Of a stretch of DNA of 64,000 nucleotides, positions 43,379 to 52,659 are shown in pieces. The stretch's first letter is position 1; every line of letters begins with the position of its first letter. The DNA lies in NCBI GenBank assembly GCA_963715675.1, contig OY970265.1, forward strand, positions 1,116,001 through 1,180,000, read 5' to 3'. Source of the DNA: DASVWZ01 sp963715675. Lineage in GTDB: Bacteria; Acidobacteriota; Terriglobia; Terriglobales; Acidobacteriaceae. The notes below the pieces were generated by a model. That model saw nothing but the letters and a program-made list of their open reading frames with translations. It made no database searches and had not been told where the DNA came from. The position numbers were made by a program, and so were the translations under genes.

Positions 43379-44773
43379 TCAGCCATTCGTAATTCTGGTA
43401 TACGCTTGCATCGCCTCTTGCATCACGTTTTTGATCGGCACGTGATGTTCTGCCGCGATCCGGCGGCAATCTTCGTATTCCGGGGCGTAGTTGGTCACGG
43501 CGCCGTTCAGGCTGGCGATTTTCATCCGCACCTCGCCCCAGGGGGTAGGCACGCTTTGCCATCTCCGGGCGAGCGTCTGACGCAGTTCGTCCCGCTGGCG
43601 CACCCCGAGGGTCGTCGTCTCGGTAAAGATCAGGTGGGTCAGCTTCGCTGCATCCTCCCTGCGGCACAGCACGGTCAGCAGCATTCCCGGGCGGTTCTTC
43701 TTCATCTGGACCGGTACCCCGAGGGCGTCGAGCGCCCCCTCTTCGAACAACCGGTCCATTACGTATCCGAAGACCTGCGGATTGAGGTCGTCGAGATTCG
43801 CTTCCAGCACCGTAATCACTTCCCGGGACACGGCAGTCTCCGGCCGAGCCTCGCCAATCGTGAGGCGCACGGTGTTGGAGTGACCGGGAAGGTCCCGGGT
43901 TCCAGCGCCATAGCCCGACTTTTCGATGGTCATTGCAGGGAAAGGCCCGAAACGGGTTGCCAGCGTCTTTACGATAGCCGCTCCCGTGGGCGTGACCAAT
44001 TCCGCCTGAATCCCCGAGGAATACACCGGCGCATCCTTCAGCAATTCCACCGTTGCGGGCGCTGGAACCGGAAATGTTCCATGAGCGCACTTTACTGTGC
44101 CTCCTCCAACGTTGAGCGGGGACACAATAATTTCATCAACGCCCAAAGCTTCGGCGCCCGCTGCCGCACAAACGATATCGACCATCGCATCGACGGCGCC
44201 GACTTCGTGGAAATGGATTTCCTCGATGCCGCGGTTGTGAATCTTGGCTTCCGCTGCTCCCAGAGCTTCAAAAATCGCAATGGCGGTCTTCTTTGTGGCG
44301 GCCGGGATTGGCGCCTGGGTGATGATCTGCCGGATCTCTTTCAGCCCGCGTCCATGTTCATGCGAATGCCCGTGCTCATGTTCAGCCTCCTGCGGCGTGG
44401 GCGAAGCCGACGGGGGGGCATAGTTGTGCTCCAATAATTCAACCGGAGTCTTCCGCCGCGCCCCGCTGTCCTCGTCACGATGAGGTTCATGGCTGTGACG
44501 GCCTCCATGGGAGTGTCGGCGCTCGTCGCCGCGTTTCTGTTGTTGCTCCCAGTAGAGTTCCCGCGGCAGGTCCTTTTCTCCATTGGAGTACACATCGACC
44601 TTGGTTGCCGCAATCCCGCTGCGGTCCACGCGCGAGATTTCCAGCCGCGCCCCGATGTTGAGCGCAGCTACCGTCTCTTCCAGCAGCCGCGCCGGCACCC
44701 CTGCGTCCACCAGCGCGCCCAGAAACATGTCGCCGCTGATACCGGAAAAACAATCAAGGTAGGCAATGCGCAT
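43379..44773 (-). CDS. larC: Nickel insertion protein LarC
   Basis: A 464-residue protein that inserts nickel into the pincer cofactor of lactate racemase-type enzymes. I chose ATG 44773 (MRIAYLDCFSGISGDMF), the family's standard start. A His/Asp/Glu-rich metal-handling loop occurs near residues 88-155 (HSHGGRHSH, HEHGHSHEHG). The catalytic part includes GAVDAMVDIVCAAAG, HGTFPVPAPATVELLK and ELVTPTGAAIVK. In some bacteria larC is made as two frames joined by a programmed shift; here it is one uninterrupted frame. No larA, larB or larE lies in the window. Confidence 0.93.
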   Translation of the reverse strand: MRIAYLDCFSGISGDMFLGALVDAGVPARLLEETVAALNIGARLEISRVDRSGIAATKVDVYSNGEKDLPRELYWEQQQKRGDERRHSHGGRHSHEPHRDEDSGARRKTPVELLEHNYAPPSASPTPQEAEHEHGHSHEHGRGLKEIRQIITQAPIPAATKKTAIAIFEALGAAEAKIHNRGIEEIHFHEVGAVDAMVDIVCAAAGAEALGVDEIIVSPLNVGGGTVKCAHGTFPVPAPATVELLKDAPVYSSGIQAELVTPTGAAIVKTLATRFGPFPAMTIEKSGYGAGTRDLPGHSNTVRLTIGEARPETAVSREVITVLEANLDDLNPQVFGYVMDRLFEEGALDALGVPVQMKKNRPGMLLTVLCRREDAAKLTHLIFTETTTLGVRQRDELRQTLARRWQSVPTPWGEVRMKIASLNGAVTNYAPEYEDCRRIAAEHHVPIKNVMQEAMQAYTRITNG

Positions 44774-44905
44774 AAAACCTGTCGTCGGCCCCTGGCCGTT
44801 CGTCGTTGGCAGATCGCGTATCCAGTAAACGGTCAAGGCCAGCAGACGATGATTCATCATAGGAAGGTGATCGCATCGGCGTCAAACCACGCCCTCCGCG
44901 CGCTC

Positions 44906-44914
44906 TGCTACAAT
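44906..44914 (+). promoter_or_regulatory. Extended -10 element upstream of argS
   Basis: A TGCTACAAT nonamer lies about 31 bases before the GTG start of argS. It is identical to the element at 1442-1450. No clear -35. Confidence 0.4.
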
Positions 44915-44945
44915 CACTACTCTCTTCAACAGCTTAGAGGGACAC

Positions 44946-47045
44946 GTGTACCGTTATTCGCAGCGCCGCCTGGCTGATGTACTCATGCCTTTCTTGTCCC
45001 AGACTTATGGTCTGGAAGCCGTCGCCATTGTGATCGAACAGCCGCCCAAGGTCGAGCTTGGGGAGTACGCCTTGCCGCTGGCATTTGAACTTGCGAGAAA
45101 ACTGCGCAAGCCCCCTCGGAAAATTGCCGAGGAGATTGTGGCCGGCATCGGGCCCATCGAAGGCTTCGAAAGACTGGAAGCCGCCGGAAGCGGCTATATC
45201 AATGCCCGGGTGAATCGCGCGGAAATGGCGGCAGCCGTTGCGCGCGATGAACAACCCAGAACTGAACTTCCCCCCGGCAAGATTCTGGTCGAGCACTCCA
45301 GCATCAATCCCAACAAGGCCGCCCACATCGGCCATCTGCGCAACGCCATCCTCGGAGACACGTTTGTCCGCCTCCTGCGTTTCGCGGGAAGGGAAGTTGA
45401 CATACAGAACTACATCGACAACACCGGCGCGCAAGTGGCCGACGTGGTGGTGGGCTTCCTGCACCTGGAAAAGAAATCACGAACACAGATCGACGAGCTC
45501 GCCCACCAGCCGCGCTTCGACTACTACTGCTGGGATCTCTATGCACGTACCTCGCAATGGTACGCAGAGGACAAGCAGAATCTGCAAGCCCGGGCTCAGA
45601 CGCTGCACGCGATTGAGGAAGGCGGCAACGAAACCGCCGCCATTGCCGATGTGATCTCCGTTGCGGTGCTCCGCCGCCATCTCGAAACCATGGATCGCCT
45701 CGACATCGAGTACGACTTCCTGCCCCGCGAGAGCGAGATTCTGCACCTGCACTTCTGGGACGCAGCGTTCACCAAGTTGAAAGATGGCGGCGTTCTGTTC
45801 TACGAAGCCGACGGCAAGAACAAAGGCTGCTGGGTGATGCGGCGGGGAGGGAACAGCCGCAAAGACGCAGCCACCAGCGTCTCTGCAGACGCGAACATGG
45901 AGGAGACCGCCGAAATCGATGCCATATCGGAGGACGAGGATCTTCTCCACGTAATTGGACCCCGCGTAGGAGTGGACGTGCGATCTGACATGTCCCCGGG
46001 CCGAATTTCCGAAGACGATCAGAAAGTCATCGTCCGCTCCAACGGCACCGTCGGCTACGTCGGCAAGGACATCGCGTATCACCTCTGGAAATTCGGGTTG
46101 CTGGGCAAGGATTTCGGCTATCGCAAGTTTTATCGCTATCCCAATCAGCACGACTGCTGGATTTCGACCACGGTCGGCGCGCTCGATCATCCTCATTTCG
46201 GCGACGTGGCGGAGATCTACAACGTAATCGACACGCGCCAGGCGGAAGCACAGAACACGGTGATTGAAGCACTCCGTGCACTGGGCTACAACCAGCAGGC
46301 CGATCACTACACCCATTTTTCCTACGAGATGGTTGCGCTCACGCCGGGTTGCGCGGCCGAACTCGGCTACACGCTGAGCGATGAGGACAAGGCTCGCTCC
46401 TATATCGAAGTTTCCGGACGCAAAGGCTTTGGCGTAAAGGCTGACGACCTGATCGACGCGCTGATTGCCTCAGCTAAGAAGGAAGTAGATGCGCGGCATG
46501 GGGAACTGAACGAGGCCGAGCGCGCCCAAATTGCCAGCCAGATCGCCATTGGCGCCTTGCGCTACTTCATGCTGAAGTTCACCAAGCAATCGGTGATCGC
46601 CTTCGATTTCAAGGAAGCCTTGAGTTTCGAAGGGGAGACTGGCCCGTACGCGCAGTACGCCGTAGTACGTGCGACGAACATTTTCCGCAAAGGAGGATTC
46701 GATCCCGACGCGTTCTGCAGAGACATTGCTAGCTACGTCTCGACCGAGGATCTTGCAAAATTTCTCGCCGGAGAAGGTAGCAACGAACTCTGGGAACTCT
46801 GGCTGGCATCGTCAAAGACGTCTTACATCATCGATCAGTGCATCGCAACCAATGAGCCTGCATATCTGGCGAAACATGTGTTCCAGTTGGCCCAGTTGTT
46901 CAATACGTTCTATCACCGGCATCCGATTCTTGCCGAACCCGATGAAAACCGGAAGAAATGCCTGCTGGCAACGGCTGCCGTGGTGCGGCGCGAGTTGATG
47001 CGCTGCCTCGCTGTCATGGGCATCACCGTGCCGCCGGTTATGTAG
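44946..47045 (+). CDS. argS: Arginine--tRNA ligase
   Basis: A 699-residue class I synthetase that charges tRNA-Arg, starting GTG at 44946 (VYRYSQRRLADVL). HIGH occurs in NPNKAAHIGHLRNAILG (about residue 120). The C-terminal anticodon domain is typical (EEPxYA-type tail, HHRHPILAEPDEN-like). It is roughly 100 residues longer than many bacterial ArgRS. An insert after WVMRRGGNSRKDAATS, about residues 295-345, is acidic (EETAEIDAISEDEDLLH) and appears additional. The frame is intact. Confidence 0.95.
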   Translation: MYRYSQRRLADVLMPFLSQTYGLEAVAIVIEQPPKVELGEYALPLAFELARKLRKPPRKIAEEIVAGIGPIEGFERLEAAGSGYINARVNRAEMAAAVARDEQPRTELPPGKILVEHSSINPNKAAHIGHLRNAILGDTFVRLLRFAGREVDIQNYIDNTGAQVADVVVGFLHLEKKSRTQIDELAHQPRFDYYCWDLYARTSQWYAEDKQNLQARAQTLHAIEEGGNETAAIADVISVAVLRRHLETMDRLDIEYDFLPRESEILHLHFWDAAFTKLKDGGVLFYEADGKNKGCWVMRRGGNSRKDAATSVSADANMEETAEIDAISEDEDLLHVIGPRVGVDVRSDMSPGRISEDDQKVIVRSNGTVGYVGKDIAYHLWKFGLLGKDFGYRKFYRYPNQHDCWISTTVGALDHPHFGDVAEIYNVIDTRQAEAQNTVIEALRALGYNQQADHYTHFSYEMVALTPGCAAELGYTLSDEDKARSYIEVSGRKGFGVKADDLIDALIASAKKEVDARHGELNEAERAQIASQIAIGALRYFMLKFTKQSVIAFDFKEALSFEGETGPYAQYAVVRATNIFRKGGFDPDAFCRDIASYVSTEDLAKFLAGEGSNELWELWLASSKTSYIIDQCIATNEPAYLAKHVFQLAQLFNTFYHRHPILAEPDENRKKCLLATAAVVRRELMRCLAVMGITVPPVM

Positions 47046-47105
47046 TTGGGTTGAGTTACGGCCCGGCTGATGCGGCGCTTTTTTAGAGTCGGACTGTGAC
47101 GTTGT

Positions 47106-48605
47106 TCAGTCGGGTGAGCTGTTGAAGTCCCTCGCGAACTCCACCAGACTGCGCACCGGAATTCCCGATGGCCCCTTCGCAATCCACGGCTTGTTCTCTT
47201 CCATCCATGCGGTTCCCGCGATGTCGAGATGCAACCAGGGCGTATCTTCGGCAAATTCTTTCAGGAACATCGCCGCCGTAACCGCGCCACCGTACCGTCC
47301 GCCGGAATTCACCATGTCCGCAATGTTTGACTTGATCACTTCCCGATATTCCTCGTCGAGTGGCAGACGCCAGAACTTCTCTCCGCCTTTTTCCAGCGCC
47401 CGGCGAAAACGCTCGTACAGGGATTCATCGTTGGCGAAAACACCGGCATTCACCTGTCCCAGAGCAACCACCACGGCACCGGTCAAGGTCGCCGCGTCGA
47501 TCATATGAGTGCAGCCGAGCTGTCTGGCGTAACACAATCCGTCCGCCAGCACCAATCGTCCTTCGGCATCGGTGTTAATGATCTCAATCGATTTGCCGGA
47601 CATCGCAATCTGCACATCACCCGGTTTCTGCGCTTTGCCGGAGGGCATATTCTCGGTCGCGCAAATCACGGCAATCACCTTTGTCCTTGGCTTCAGGAGT
47701 GCGATTCCACGCATTACCCCGATCATGGCAGCGCCGCCGGCCATGTCGTACTTCATCTTCTCCATGCCGTCGGCGGGTTTGATGGAAATACCGCCGGTGT
47801 CAAACGTGATCCCTTTTCCGACCAGCCCCAGAACCGGGGTCGCGGGCGCGTCAGCTGGTTCGTAGCGCAGCACGATCAGCGCGGGGGGCTCGTCCGACCC
47901 CTGCGCCACGCCCCAAAATGCTCCCATCTTCAGTTCTTGGATCTTGTCGCCGCCATAAACTTCACATTTCAGCCCTACCTCCTGAGCCATCTTCCTGGCC
48001 CGCTCGGCAAGTATGGTCGGTGTCATCCGGTTGCTCGGCTCGTTCACCAGTTCACGCGTGAAATTCTGTGACTCGCCGATAATGCGCCCAGCGTCCAGCG
48101 CTTTTTGCAGGGCAGCCTGATCTCCGGAAGTCACCACCGTCAGCACGTCAATCTGCTGGTCCTTGCGGTCGCTCTTGTAGATGTCAGGGTCGAAGTTGCC
48201 GACCAGCGCGCCCTCCGCGATCGCCTTGACTGCTTCTTCGCCTGCGATGCCGTCGGGAGCGCCGAAGGCAAAACTGCGGATTCCTTTTGGCTTCAGGAAT
48301 CGAACCGCGGTGCCGGCCAGCTTGCGCAAATCAGAGGCCGTGAACTTGCTTGCTTTTCCGCCGCCGATCAGCAACAGGCGCTTGGCTTTCAACTTCGGAT
48401 TGTGTAGCAGCGTGGTTTCCAGGCTCTTGCCGGTCACTTCTCCGGAGCGAATAACCTCGGAAGCAGCTTCCTGCAAGGCCTTGTCGCGGGTGGATACATG
48501 AACTACGGCTTTGTCTTTTTCGCCGTTTGCCTGGTCCAGAACCACCACGGCCAGGCAATCCGTTTCAACTTCAGCAGGCGTCGTAAAGGAGAGATTGGTC
48601 TTCAT
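47106..48605 (-). CDS. pepA: Leucyl aminopeptidase (M17)
   Basis: A 499-residue cytosolic aminopeptidase with two zinc/manganese ions, releasing N-terminal residues. I chose ATG 48605 (MKTNLSFTTPAEVE). The catalytic signature NTDAEGRLVLADGL is at about residue 348, preceded by KGITFDTGGISIKPADGM and YDMAGGAAMIG with the metal-binding Asp/Lys. The family's DNA-binding members regulate genes, but that is not implied here. It is convergent with argS. Confidence 0.95.
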   Translation of the reverse strand: MKTNLSFTTPAEVETDCLAVVVLDQANGEKDKAVVHVSTRDKALQEAASEVIRSGEVTGKSLETTLLHNPKLKAKRLLLIGGGKASKFTASDLRKLAGTAVRFLKPKGIRSFAFGAPDGIAGEEAVKAIAEGALVGNFDPDIYKSDRKDQQIDVLTVVTSGDQAALQKALDAGRIIGESQNFTRELVNEPSNRMTPTILAERARKMAQEVGLKCEVYGGDKIQELKMGAFWGVAQGSDEPPALIVLRYEPADAPATPVLGLVGKGITFDTGGISIKPADGMEKMKYDMAGGAAMIGVMRGIALLKPRTKVIAVICATENMPSGKAQKPGDVQIAMSGKSIEIINTDAEGRLVLADGLCYARQLGCTHMIDAATLTGAVVVALGQVNAGVFANDESLYERFRRALEKGGEKFWRLPLDEEYREVIKSNIADMVNSGGRYGGAVTAAMFLKEFAEDTPWLHLDIAGTAWMEENKPWIAKGPSGIPVRSLVEFARDFNSSPD

Positions 48606-48699
48606 AATGGGTGTGATTCCAGTATCGTCGCGCGGAGCCGGGTTGCGCAACTGGTGGTACGCGCAGGTCTGCTCTCGAATCCGCGTTCCCGCCGACGGC

Positions 48700-49071
48700 C
48701 TACAGCCGCACGATCGTGATCCCCAGATTTCGGCGTCCGAGATCGCAGTCCGCCTTCAGGTCCGGCCGCGCCGCCAGCAGCTTCCAGGTCTGCTCATCAC
48801 TCTTCGACCAATTCTCTCCATAGATGCAGGCCGCGATCTGGCCGTTCTGTGCCAACTCCTGCAGCCGACGCTGAATGGAGATGCGGATCTCGCCGCCCGC
48901 GCCGCTCGATCCGTAGCCGTGGATGAACTTCAGCAGCTTGCCTCCTTCGCGCCGGGCGATGTCGAGTTCGGAAGCCAGCCGGACCAGGGCTTCATGCACC
49001 GTCGGCATGCCGTGTTCGAGGTTCACAACTTTCAGCGGAGACGGCCGCGACGGGTTTTGCCGAGTGCGCAT
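48700..49071 (-). CDS. Smr-domain protein
   Basis: A 123-residue protein with a small MutS-related domain: NLEHGMPTVHEALVRLASEL, then the HGYGSSGAGGEIR motif (about residue 51), seen in Smr nucleases and RNA-handling proteins. The short N terminus may not be functional alone. The role is inferred as nucleic-acid cleavage or binding. It lies upstream of pepA on the same strand, 94 bases from its start. Confidence 0.85.
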   Translation of the reverse strand: MRTRQNPSRPSPLKVVNLEHGMPTVHEALVRLASELDIARREGGKLLKFIHGYGSSGAGGEIRISIQRRLQELAQNGQIAACIYGENWSKSDEQTWKLLAARPDLKADCDLGRRNLGITIVRL

Positions 49072-49145
49072 TCAGCGAAGGTGCTGTCCTACGCATAGTA
49101 ATCCTTTCATGTGAGCGAACCGTCCCTTTATTGCTCAGCCGACAA

Positions 49146-49778
49146 CTACTTTCTCCCTTTGGCCTCTTTCTGCGCTGCGGCTTCCTCCTGTACGTACGAC
49201 GGGCTCAGCGTTCCCTTGGCCTTGGCCACACCGATCAACGTCGGATAGAACTGCACGAACGTCGTGTCGACCGCACCATGTTGCTGGTGACAGGAGTAGC
49301 AAGCCGCCTCCTTGGGCACCATTTTGGCAGTACGGGCGTCGTCAAATCCGAAGAACGCCCACCGGCCATCGAAGCGCGAATCATCCCGGACGTGAACCTC
49401 TCTTCCCATCAGTTCATCAGTCTGGAAGTGGCCGCTCTTGTTGATGGAGGCGTTGGTTCCCGCCCCTCGGACCTCAAGAACCAGCATGGTCTTGTCAGGC
49501 CATTTGCCGGTCTCCAGGAAAGCCTTGTAGGACTCCGGGTTGACGAAAACGTTGTCGAACATGGAATGTCCCATCGCCATGGCCTGCGGCGAGTAGCTCA
49601 TGTCAACGCCGGAAGTGAGATAGATCCACTCGCGGTATTTTTCCGGGAACATGAGCTTGCCGTCCGGCGTATAGGTTGGTGTCTGCGCCGACGAGCCGCT
49701 ATCGGCGGGCTGGTTGGTTGCCGGGGCAGCGCCGTACTGCGACAGCAGTAGGCAAAACATTAACAACCAGGTGTGCAT
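49146..49778 (-). CDS. Cytochrome P460-family protein
   Basis: A 210-residue exported haem protein; I chose ATG 49778 for the signal peptide MHTWLLMFCLLLSQYGAA. The c-type haem site is CYSCHQQHG (CxxCH, about residue 168), with the P460 fold visible from YREWIYLTSGVDMSY to GAVDTTFVQFYPTL. P460 proteins oxidise hydroxylamine or bind NO; the function here is open. A Lys crosslinked to the haem in true P460 cannot be confirmed. It is divergent from an AraC regulator across 99 bases. Confidence 0.85.
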   Translation of the reverse strand: MHTWLLMFCLLLSQYGAAPATNQPADSGSSAQTPTYTPDGKLMFPEKYREWIYLTSGVDMSYSPQAMAMGHSMFDNVFVNPESYKAFLETGKWPDKTMLVLEVRGAGTNASINKSGHFQTDELMGREVHVRDDSRFDGRWAFFGFDDARTAKMVPKEAACYSCHQQHGAVDTTFVQFYPTLIGVAKAKGTLSPSYVQEEAAAQKEAKGRK

Positions 49779-49877
49779 ATGCTGATCCTTTCGGGCTAAC
49801 GGATGTTTGTAGGGCCAGTCTAATCGACCTGGATATGGCTGTCTTGAATAAAGACAACCTTCTGGCGGTGGGGTGAC

Positions 49878-50795
49878 ATGTCGGCACAAGCTCGGACCTT
49901 AGGGGGAGGCAGCTTTTATGGCGCAATTCACGCCAGGCAGGAACAGTGCGGTGTAATCTTCACTGACCTGCGTCATCGGGCCGCGCGCAAAATGCCGACG
50001 CACTCGCATGAACTCCCATTCTTCGCAGTCATTCTCGAAGGCGACTACGCGGAACGCTATGGCCGCCAGCAGAACCACTTCGGCCCATTTACCATTCAGT
50101 TTCGACCGGCCGGCATCCCACACCAGGACGAAGTCGGCCCACGCGGTGTCCGGTTCTTTGATATCGAGATCCGGCCAGCTTGGCAGGAACGTCTCCGGGA
50201 CGGCTCCGCAACCCTGGACGTTGCGTGCGATGATTTCGGCGGCGGCCAATTGCTCTGGCTTGCAATGAAGCTGTTCCGTGAAACCCGTGACCCCCTCCCC
50301 GGGGATAACTTGAGCACCGAAAGCCTGATCGCCGAACTGCTGGCGGCTGTGGCTCGCATGCCGCGGCATACTGCCAAAGGTGCTCCCGGTTGGCTGCCTC
50401 GCGTCGTCGGAAAGATCAACGAGGAATATTGCCGGCGTCTAACCCTGGACGAACTGAGCGCGGAAGCCGGGGTTCATCCCGTACACGTCTCGCGGGTATT
50501 CCGCCGGCACGTGGGTGAAGGGATTGGCGAACGCGTCCATCGACTTCGAATCCGCTCCGCTTGTGAAAAAATGCTGACCCACGGGATGACGCTCGCGGAG
50601 GTCAGCTGCGATACGGGATTCGCCGACCAGAGCCATTTCACGCGGGCTTTCCGAAGAGTCACTGGGATGAGCCCGGCAAGCTTCCGGCGGATGCTGCAAT
50701 TAGGGGACGACTCAGTCAGGAGGCAAAATCCCGCTTATCGGATGACGAGCTTCCACACCACGACACAAACAAACAGAACGATGCCGATGGCGTAG
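49878..50795 (+). CDS. AraC-family transcriptional regulator
   Basis: A 305-residue regulator. Residues about 15-120 form a cupin-like ligand domain (MPTHSHELPFFAVILEGDY, GPFTIQFRPAGIPHQD). The C-terminal helix-turn-helix pair covers about 190-290 (LDELSAEAGVHPVHVSRVF, LAEVSCDTGFADQSHFTRAF and RRVTGMSPASFRRM). Divergent from the cytochrome P460 gene, which it may control. Its 3' end overlaps a 33-codon frame on the other strand (50735-50836). Confidence 0.93.
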   Translation: MSAQARTLGGGSFYGAIHARQEQCGVIFTDLRHRAARKMPTHSHELPFFAVILEGDYAERYGRQQNHFGPFTIQFRPAGIPHQDEVGPRGVRFFDIEIRPAWQERLRDGSATLDVACDDFGGGQLLWLAMKLFRETRDPLPGDNLSTESLIAELLAAVARMPRHTAKGAPGWLPRVVGKINEEYCRRLTLDELSAEAGVHPVHVSRVFRRHVGEGIGERVHRLRIRSACEKMLTHGMTLAEVSCDTGFADQSHFTRAFRRVTGMSPASFRRMLQLGDDSVRRQNPAYRMTSFHTTTQTNRTMPMA

Positions 50796-50836
50796 CCGAT
50801 CATCCTCGCGTTGCCGACTTTCCCTTGCTCTTGCAT
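50735..50836 (-). CDS. 33-residue membrane peptide
   Basis: A short frame with a good ribosome site (GAGAGGTG) 8 bases before ATG 50836. The peptide begins MQEQGKVGNARMIGYAIG and then IVLFVCVVVWKLVIR, a single membrane helix flanked by charges. It lies 34 bases after the citrate synthase stop on the same strand and overlaps the araC 3' end. The composition is that of a small membrane protein, but too short to be sure. Confidence 0.45.
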   Translation of the reverse strand: MQEQGKVGNARMIGYAIGIVLFVCVVVWKLVIR

Positions 50837-50870
50837 ACTCACACCTCTCGTGCAGATAGACTGCCGGTGC

Positions 50871-52013
50871 CTACCGGCGCTCCACCGGGACGTATTTTTG
50901 CGGATATGTGGGCCCTAGGTAATCGGCGCGCGGGCGAATCAGCCGGTTATCGCCCAATTGCTCGATGACGTGCGCCGTCCAGCCGCTGATCCGTGAAACC
51001 GCGAAGATCGGCGTGAACAGATCCACGTCGATGCCCAACGTGTGATACGTCGAGGCCGAATAAAAATCTACGTTCGCGTTCAGCTTCTTTTCCGCCTTCA
51101 CGTACTCTTCGATGGCGTGGGAATACTCGTACCATTTGGGTTGGCCACTGGAGTGTCCAAGATCCCGCGACATCTGCCGGAGATGCGTCGCTCGCGGGTC
51201 TTCGGTGTGATACACGCGATGCCCGAACCCTGGAATCTTCTTCTTTTGAGCCAGCAGGCCTTTGACGTACTCGACCGCGTTCCCGCCGGACTGGTCCACC
51301 GACTCAAGAATGCGGAACACTGCCTCGTTGGCGCCGCCGTGTAGCGGGCCCTTCAAGGTGCCGATCGCCGATACGATAGAGGAGTGCATATCGGAGAGGG
51401 TCGCCGCCGTGACTCGCGCGGCAAAGGTGGAGGCATTCAGTTCGTGGTCGGCGTGCAGGATCAGAGCGATGTCCAGCGCCCGCTCGGCGGTTTTGGACGG
51501 AACTGTGCCATTGAGCATCCACAGAAAGTTCGCGGCATGCGAAAGCGAGAGGTCGGGTTCCACCACCGGCTTGCCTTTACGCACCCGATCATAAGCCGCC
51601 ACAATCATCGCAATTTGCGAGGTCAGCCGGATTGCCTTCTGAAGGTTGGCTTCCCGGTCGTTGCTCTTTTCCTCGGCATCGAAGAACGAAAGCGTGGAAA
51701 CCATGGTGCGCAACACGTCCATGGGGGGCACATGCCGGGGCACGGAGCGCAATCCCTGAACGATGGAGGCGTCCATTTTCCGGCCTTGTGCGATGCGGAC
51801 CCTGAGTTGCTGCAATTTGTCCGGGGTGGGCAGTTCCCCGAACCAGAGCAAATGGCAGGTTTCCTCGAAAGTGGAATTTTCCGCCAACTCGTGAATGTCG
51901 ATGCCACGGTAGGCCAAAACGCCCTGTTCGCCGTCGATGTAGCAGATCTTGGAGGTGGTGGCTACCACTCCCTCCAACCCCTTCGGGGTGTGCATCGTAG
52001 TCGTGCTGGACAT
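50871..52013 (-). CDS. Citrate synthase family enzyme
   Basis: A 380-residue citrate or methylcitrate synthase joining acetyl-CoA (or propionyl-CoA) to oxaloacetate. I chose ATG 52013 (MSSTTTMHTPKGLEG), as the upstream frame is not family-like. Visible: YRGIDIHELAENSTFEETCH, LILHADHELNASTFA, LKGPLHGGANEAV and PGFGHRVYHTEDPRATHL with catalytic His and Asp. The short Gram-positive-like form with no N-terminal extension is typical of the 370-residue type. It may share a message with the 33-residue peptide. A promoter is visible upstream. Confidence 0.93.
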   Translation of the reverse strand: MSSTTTMHTPKGLEGVVATTSKICYIDGEQGVLAYRGIDIHELAENSTFEETCHLLWFGELPTPDKLQQLRVRIAQGRKMDASIVQGLRSVPRHVPPMDVLRTMVSTLSFFDAEEKSNDREANLQKAIRLTSQIAMIVAAYDRVRKGKPVVEPDLSLSHAANFLWMLNGTVPSKTAERALDIALILHADHELNASTFAARVTAATLSDMHSSIVSAIGTLKGPLHGGANEAVFRILESVDQSGGNAVEYVKGLLAQKKKIPGFGHRVYHTEDPRATHLRQMSRDLGHSSGQPKWYEYSHAIEEYVKAEKKLNANVDFYSASTYHTLGIDVDLFTPIFAVSRISGWTAHVIEQLGDNRLIRPRADYLGPTYPQKYVPVERR

Positions 52014-52088
52014 GCTTCCTCGCTGACGAATCGCAGTACTTGGGTTGTGGCCGCCCGGCCGGAACAACGCGGGTCGCAACTGCAACTT

Positions 52089-52118
52089 TTATAACAGAAG
52101 AACGGGCAAACTTTCCAA
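52089..52118 (-). promoter_or_regulatory. Sigma-70-type promoter of citrate synthase
   Basis: On the minus strand, TTGGAA (52118-52113), an 18-base spacer and TTATAA (52094-52089), about 75 bases before ATG 52013. Confidence 0.5.
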
Positions 52119-52212
52119 GGGGGTGCCCCTTGCTTAAACGTCGCACCACGCTTACGCTAGTGCAATTTTTTCACTAACGGTTGTTCTACGGGTGTGAGGA
52201 AGTCTCTCAGTT

Positions 52213-52238
52213 TTCCCCGTGCGGGATTACACGGGGAA
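52213..52238. repeat. 9-bp inverted repeat in the 52 kb gap
   Basis: TTCCCCGTG / CACGGGGAA with an 8-base loop, in the 646-bp gap between the citrate synthase and DUF255 genes. No T-tract follows on either side. Confidence 0.45.
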
Positions 52239-52324
52239 TCGTGACAGACGCAGTGTTGTGGCTGGAGTGAACCGGTGAGCGCCCCTCCTGAACGGTCGGT
52301 CTGTGAGGCTGAGTATCACACGCC

Positions 52325-52486
52325 GGTGCAAAAGCCGACAGCGATAGCTTTCCTAGCACATCTTCCCCGTCGTGCGTTCACACGTATGAGGCCTGGGTTA
52401 ACGACGGTCACAAGTGGATCAAAGTCGATCCGCATGTGGTCGTCGGTACTTATCCCTCATTCACGGGAGCAGGCAAGGGTAAGTAG
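52325..52486 (+). pseudogene. Possible coding remnant
   Basis: A frame after a stop reads GAKADSDSFPSTS..., then HTYEAWVNDGHKWIKVDP and VVVGTYPSFTGAGKGK, ending at TAG 52484-52486. Composition is protein-like and unlike the other frames, but no ATG/GTG start or ribosome site is present. I do not recognise a family. It may be the 3' end of a lost gene. The rest of the gap (52240-52324 and 52487-52659) holds nothing I recognise. Confidence 0.3.
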
Positions 52487-52659
52487 GCCGCTGAATCCGG
52501 GCAGGCAGCAAGACGCAGGTCGTCCGCCGCAAGCCCGGCGTTTGCAGATGGCCGTCGGAACTGCGCTGAGTCCCGGTCCCTCGCGGCCATACTTTCGAAA
52601 CCATGGAGCCTCGCGGCGTGCTATGCACTGGCAAGCCGCCTCCCGTATAGACTTGACTC

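Noticed and set aside
45477..46316. A 279-codon open frame on the minus strand
   Set aside because: Antisense to argS and without a domain or ribosome site.
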